Below the pieces are notes generated by a model, which worked only from the letters and a program-made list of their open reading frames with translations, made no database searches and was not told the origin of the DNA. Of a stretch of 64,000 nucleotides of DNA, positions 62,662 through 64,000 are shown piece by piece; positions within the stretch are counted from its first letter, which is position 1; every line of letters starts with the position of its first letter. Both the position numbers and the translations under genes were made by a program. This DNA is from Prorocentrum cordatum (Eukaryota; Sar; Dinophyceae; Prorocentrales; Prorocentraceae), in the NCBI GenBank assembly GCA_963575745.1, contig CAUYUJ010003868.1, positions 1 through 64,000 of the forward strand. The letters are read 5' to 3'.

Positions 62662-62692
62662 TCTTCTTCTTCTTCTTCTTCTTCTTATCTAC
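62662..62692 (+). repeat. TTC array
   Basis: (TTC)n, ~30 bp, between the pre-RT and RT parts of LINE L-B. It codes poly-Lys in one minus frame. Confidence 0.95.
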
Positions 62693-63290
62693 ACAACTCA
62701 GTAAATAGCTGATCCTGCGGCCAGTGGCACATGCGCTTGCAGGCGCGGAACAACGAAGCCAGCGCGTCGAGGCCCGCGTCCGATGCAAGCCAAACATGCC
62801 GCGGAAGGATCCGAACTGGCCCTCGGCCTGTGCGACGGGCAAGGGTGCCAATCACGCACCTGAGGTATGCGCCTGTAAGGGGCGGCAGTTGCTCCCATCT
62901 ATCCGCATCCGGTGGGAGAGGTAGCCGGTCCGCCCCGTGTAGGCGCCACACCTTTTTCCACTTCGCCAGCTCACCGTTCGCCAGTTCTGGTGCAGTAGAG
63001 AAATCGGACGACTCAAGGGCCATCTGCAAACCCTTCACACGAGTAAATCTATGTGCTGCCGGAGCTCCGTTCTTGAATGCCGTCGTCGTCCACTCCATCC
63101 AAGACTGTTTCCGCTGCGCTGCAAAAATGTCCTGGGCCAGCTGAGTCTCGGCAATCGGAGCCTCTAGCTAGGCCTCCAACTGGTCGTCGCCGAGCCATTG
63201 GATCAGCCCGCCCTTAATCATCCAACTGCATCGTTATCTAAATGCTCATGGACACGGGTGACCCTCGCGATCTTCTGTGCGAAGTACCCA
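62685..63290 (-). pseudogene. LINE L-B pre-RT region
   Basis: The minus-strand frame 63098-62685 reads MEWTTTAFKNGAPAAHRFTR, then VWRLHGADRLPLPPDADRWE, DALASLFRACKRMCHWP and a stop. It matches the helical segment just before the RT fingers in this LINE type (residues AHRFTR and the closing HWP). Coding-like sequence extends upstream to about 63290. Confidence 0.65.
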
Positions 63291-63299
63291 GCATCCAAA

Positions 63300-63655
63300 A
63301 TCAGCGGGGAGGAAGGGGAGGATGGGGAGGAGGGAGGATGGAGTAGGGAGGGAGGAGGAGAGGGAGGAGTAGTAGTAAGGAGGAGGAGGAGGAGGCGGAG
63401 GAGGAGGAGGAGGAGGAAAAGGTGGAGGATGAGGAGGAGGAGGGAGGAGGAGGAGGAGGAGGAGGAGAGGAGGGGGAGGAGGAGGAGGAGGAGGAGGAGG
63501 AGGAGGAGGAGGAGGAGGAGGAGGGAGGAGACTTGGAGGAGGAGGAGGAGGATGAGAGGAGGAGGAGGAGGAGGAGGAGATGAGAAAAGCATGGAGGAGG
63601 AGGAGGAGGAGGAGGAGGAGGAGGAGAAGGAGGAGGAGGAGGAGGAGAAGTAGTC
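63300..63655 (+). repeat. GGA array (~355 bp)
   Basis: (GGA)n with GGGA, GTAGTA and GATGA interruptions. It marks the 5' limit of the recognisable LINE L-B. Confidence 0.97.
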
Positions 63656-64000
63656 AAGTTAGCCAGGTCGCGCTGGTCAGAGGGTCCCGCCTGCTTCTAC
63701 CCTCTTTGCTACAACGCAAGAAACAGTCGTGGCGCAAGGAGGAGTATGGGAAAGGATGTGGAGGAGGAAGAGAAGGAGGAGGAGGAGGAGGAGCTTGAGG
63801 ATGAGAAGGGGGAAACGGAAGAAAGTTGGCCTTCGCCAGCTGAGGGCCTGTGCTGTTGGGTTGCGTGGAGGTCTCGACTTTGGCCAGCCCTCTGGGTCTC
63901 CTCCTTGTGCTCCTCCTGCTTGTCCTCCCCATCCTCCTTCTCCTCATCCGTCATGCGAGGGCATCGGGCCGCTGCTTTGCTAGGGGCATACCTTTTGGGG
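63656..64000. other. Window end: short GGA run, no recognised gene
   Basis: A second small GGA/GAGGA run lies at 63755-63795. The rest has no recognisable domain in any frame. Confidence 0.5.

Larger units (their letters stand above)
61580..63290 (-). mobile_element. LINE L-B, 5' part retained in the window (pre-RT and RT)
   Basis: Read on the minus strand from 63290: a pre-RT helical region, RT, thumb and a linker that ends LKQLH exactly at the retroelement border. It continues at 54945. ORF1 and the endonuclease are not seen in the window. Upstream sequence is a GGA/TCC array. Confidence 0.82.

Overview
The window looks like nuclear DNA of a dinoflagellate, most plausibly Prorocentrum-like. 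This is an inference from GC-rich, gene-poor sequence packed with microsatellites, a LINE type whose ORF1 starts with a zinc-finger-like Cys pattern, an RT/RNase H/methyltransferase/tyrosine-recombinase retroelement, and exons separated by very long gaps. No rRNA, tRNA, CRISPR array, bacterial-type operon or dinoflagellate spliced-leader relic was recognised by eye.

1-6.0 kb: a 73-bp satellite, then two plus-strand genes: an endonuclease/exonuclease/phosphatase-like protein (385-2661) and an unrecognised protein (about 4164-5234). They share a ~440-bp 3' block and about 20 copies of a short hairpin-forming element with core GGTGCTTCTCAGCC. The element occurs both inside the reading frames and in the flanking DNA.

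6-16.9 kb: microsatellites, an RNase H relic with a stop at the expected catalytic Glu, and at least seven inverted-repeat (MITE-like) elements. Two of these are 184-185 bp siblings with 5-bp target duplications. Two apparent exons lie here: a tandem 'W-DGD-W' repeat domain (10.56-11.02 kb) and a CUE domain (12.0-12.2 kb). Two halves of an OTU ubiquitin-protease domain lie at 41.5-41.7 and 48.6-48.7 kb. They may all belong to one gene with very large introns.

17.3-26 kb: a plus-strand LINE (intact ORF1, frameshifted endonuclease and RT, intact ORF with zinc knuckle and degenerate RNase H), with CTC-rich tracts at both ends, followed by a duplicated block carrying 83-bp satellites. 26-41 kb is almost wholly simple and minisatellite repeats (CTC, CGT, TATG, GGGGACAGTG, AATCCTGAGG, CAT). 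42-46 kb holds a ~1.1-kb tandem duplication split by a GAT-rich block. 46.8-51.7 kb is mainly CAT and GAT arrays.

51.7-63.3 kb is the most informative region. A minus-strand LINE is split by a plus-strand tyrosine-recombinase retroelement (about 54946-61579). The inserted element has the split-direct-repeat layout A1-ORFs-B1-A2-B2 and encodes a gag-like protein, RT, RNase H, a C5-methyltransferase-like domain and the first part of a tyrosine recombinase. Removing it while keeping one AT dinucleotide rejoins the LINE in frame. The inserted element is itself frameshifted and lacks the recombinase C-terminus, so it is a defective copy.
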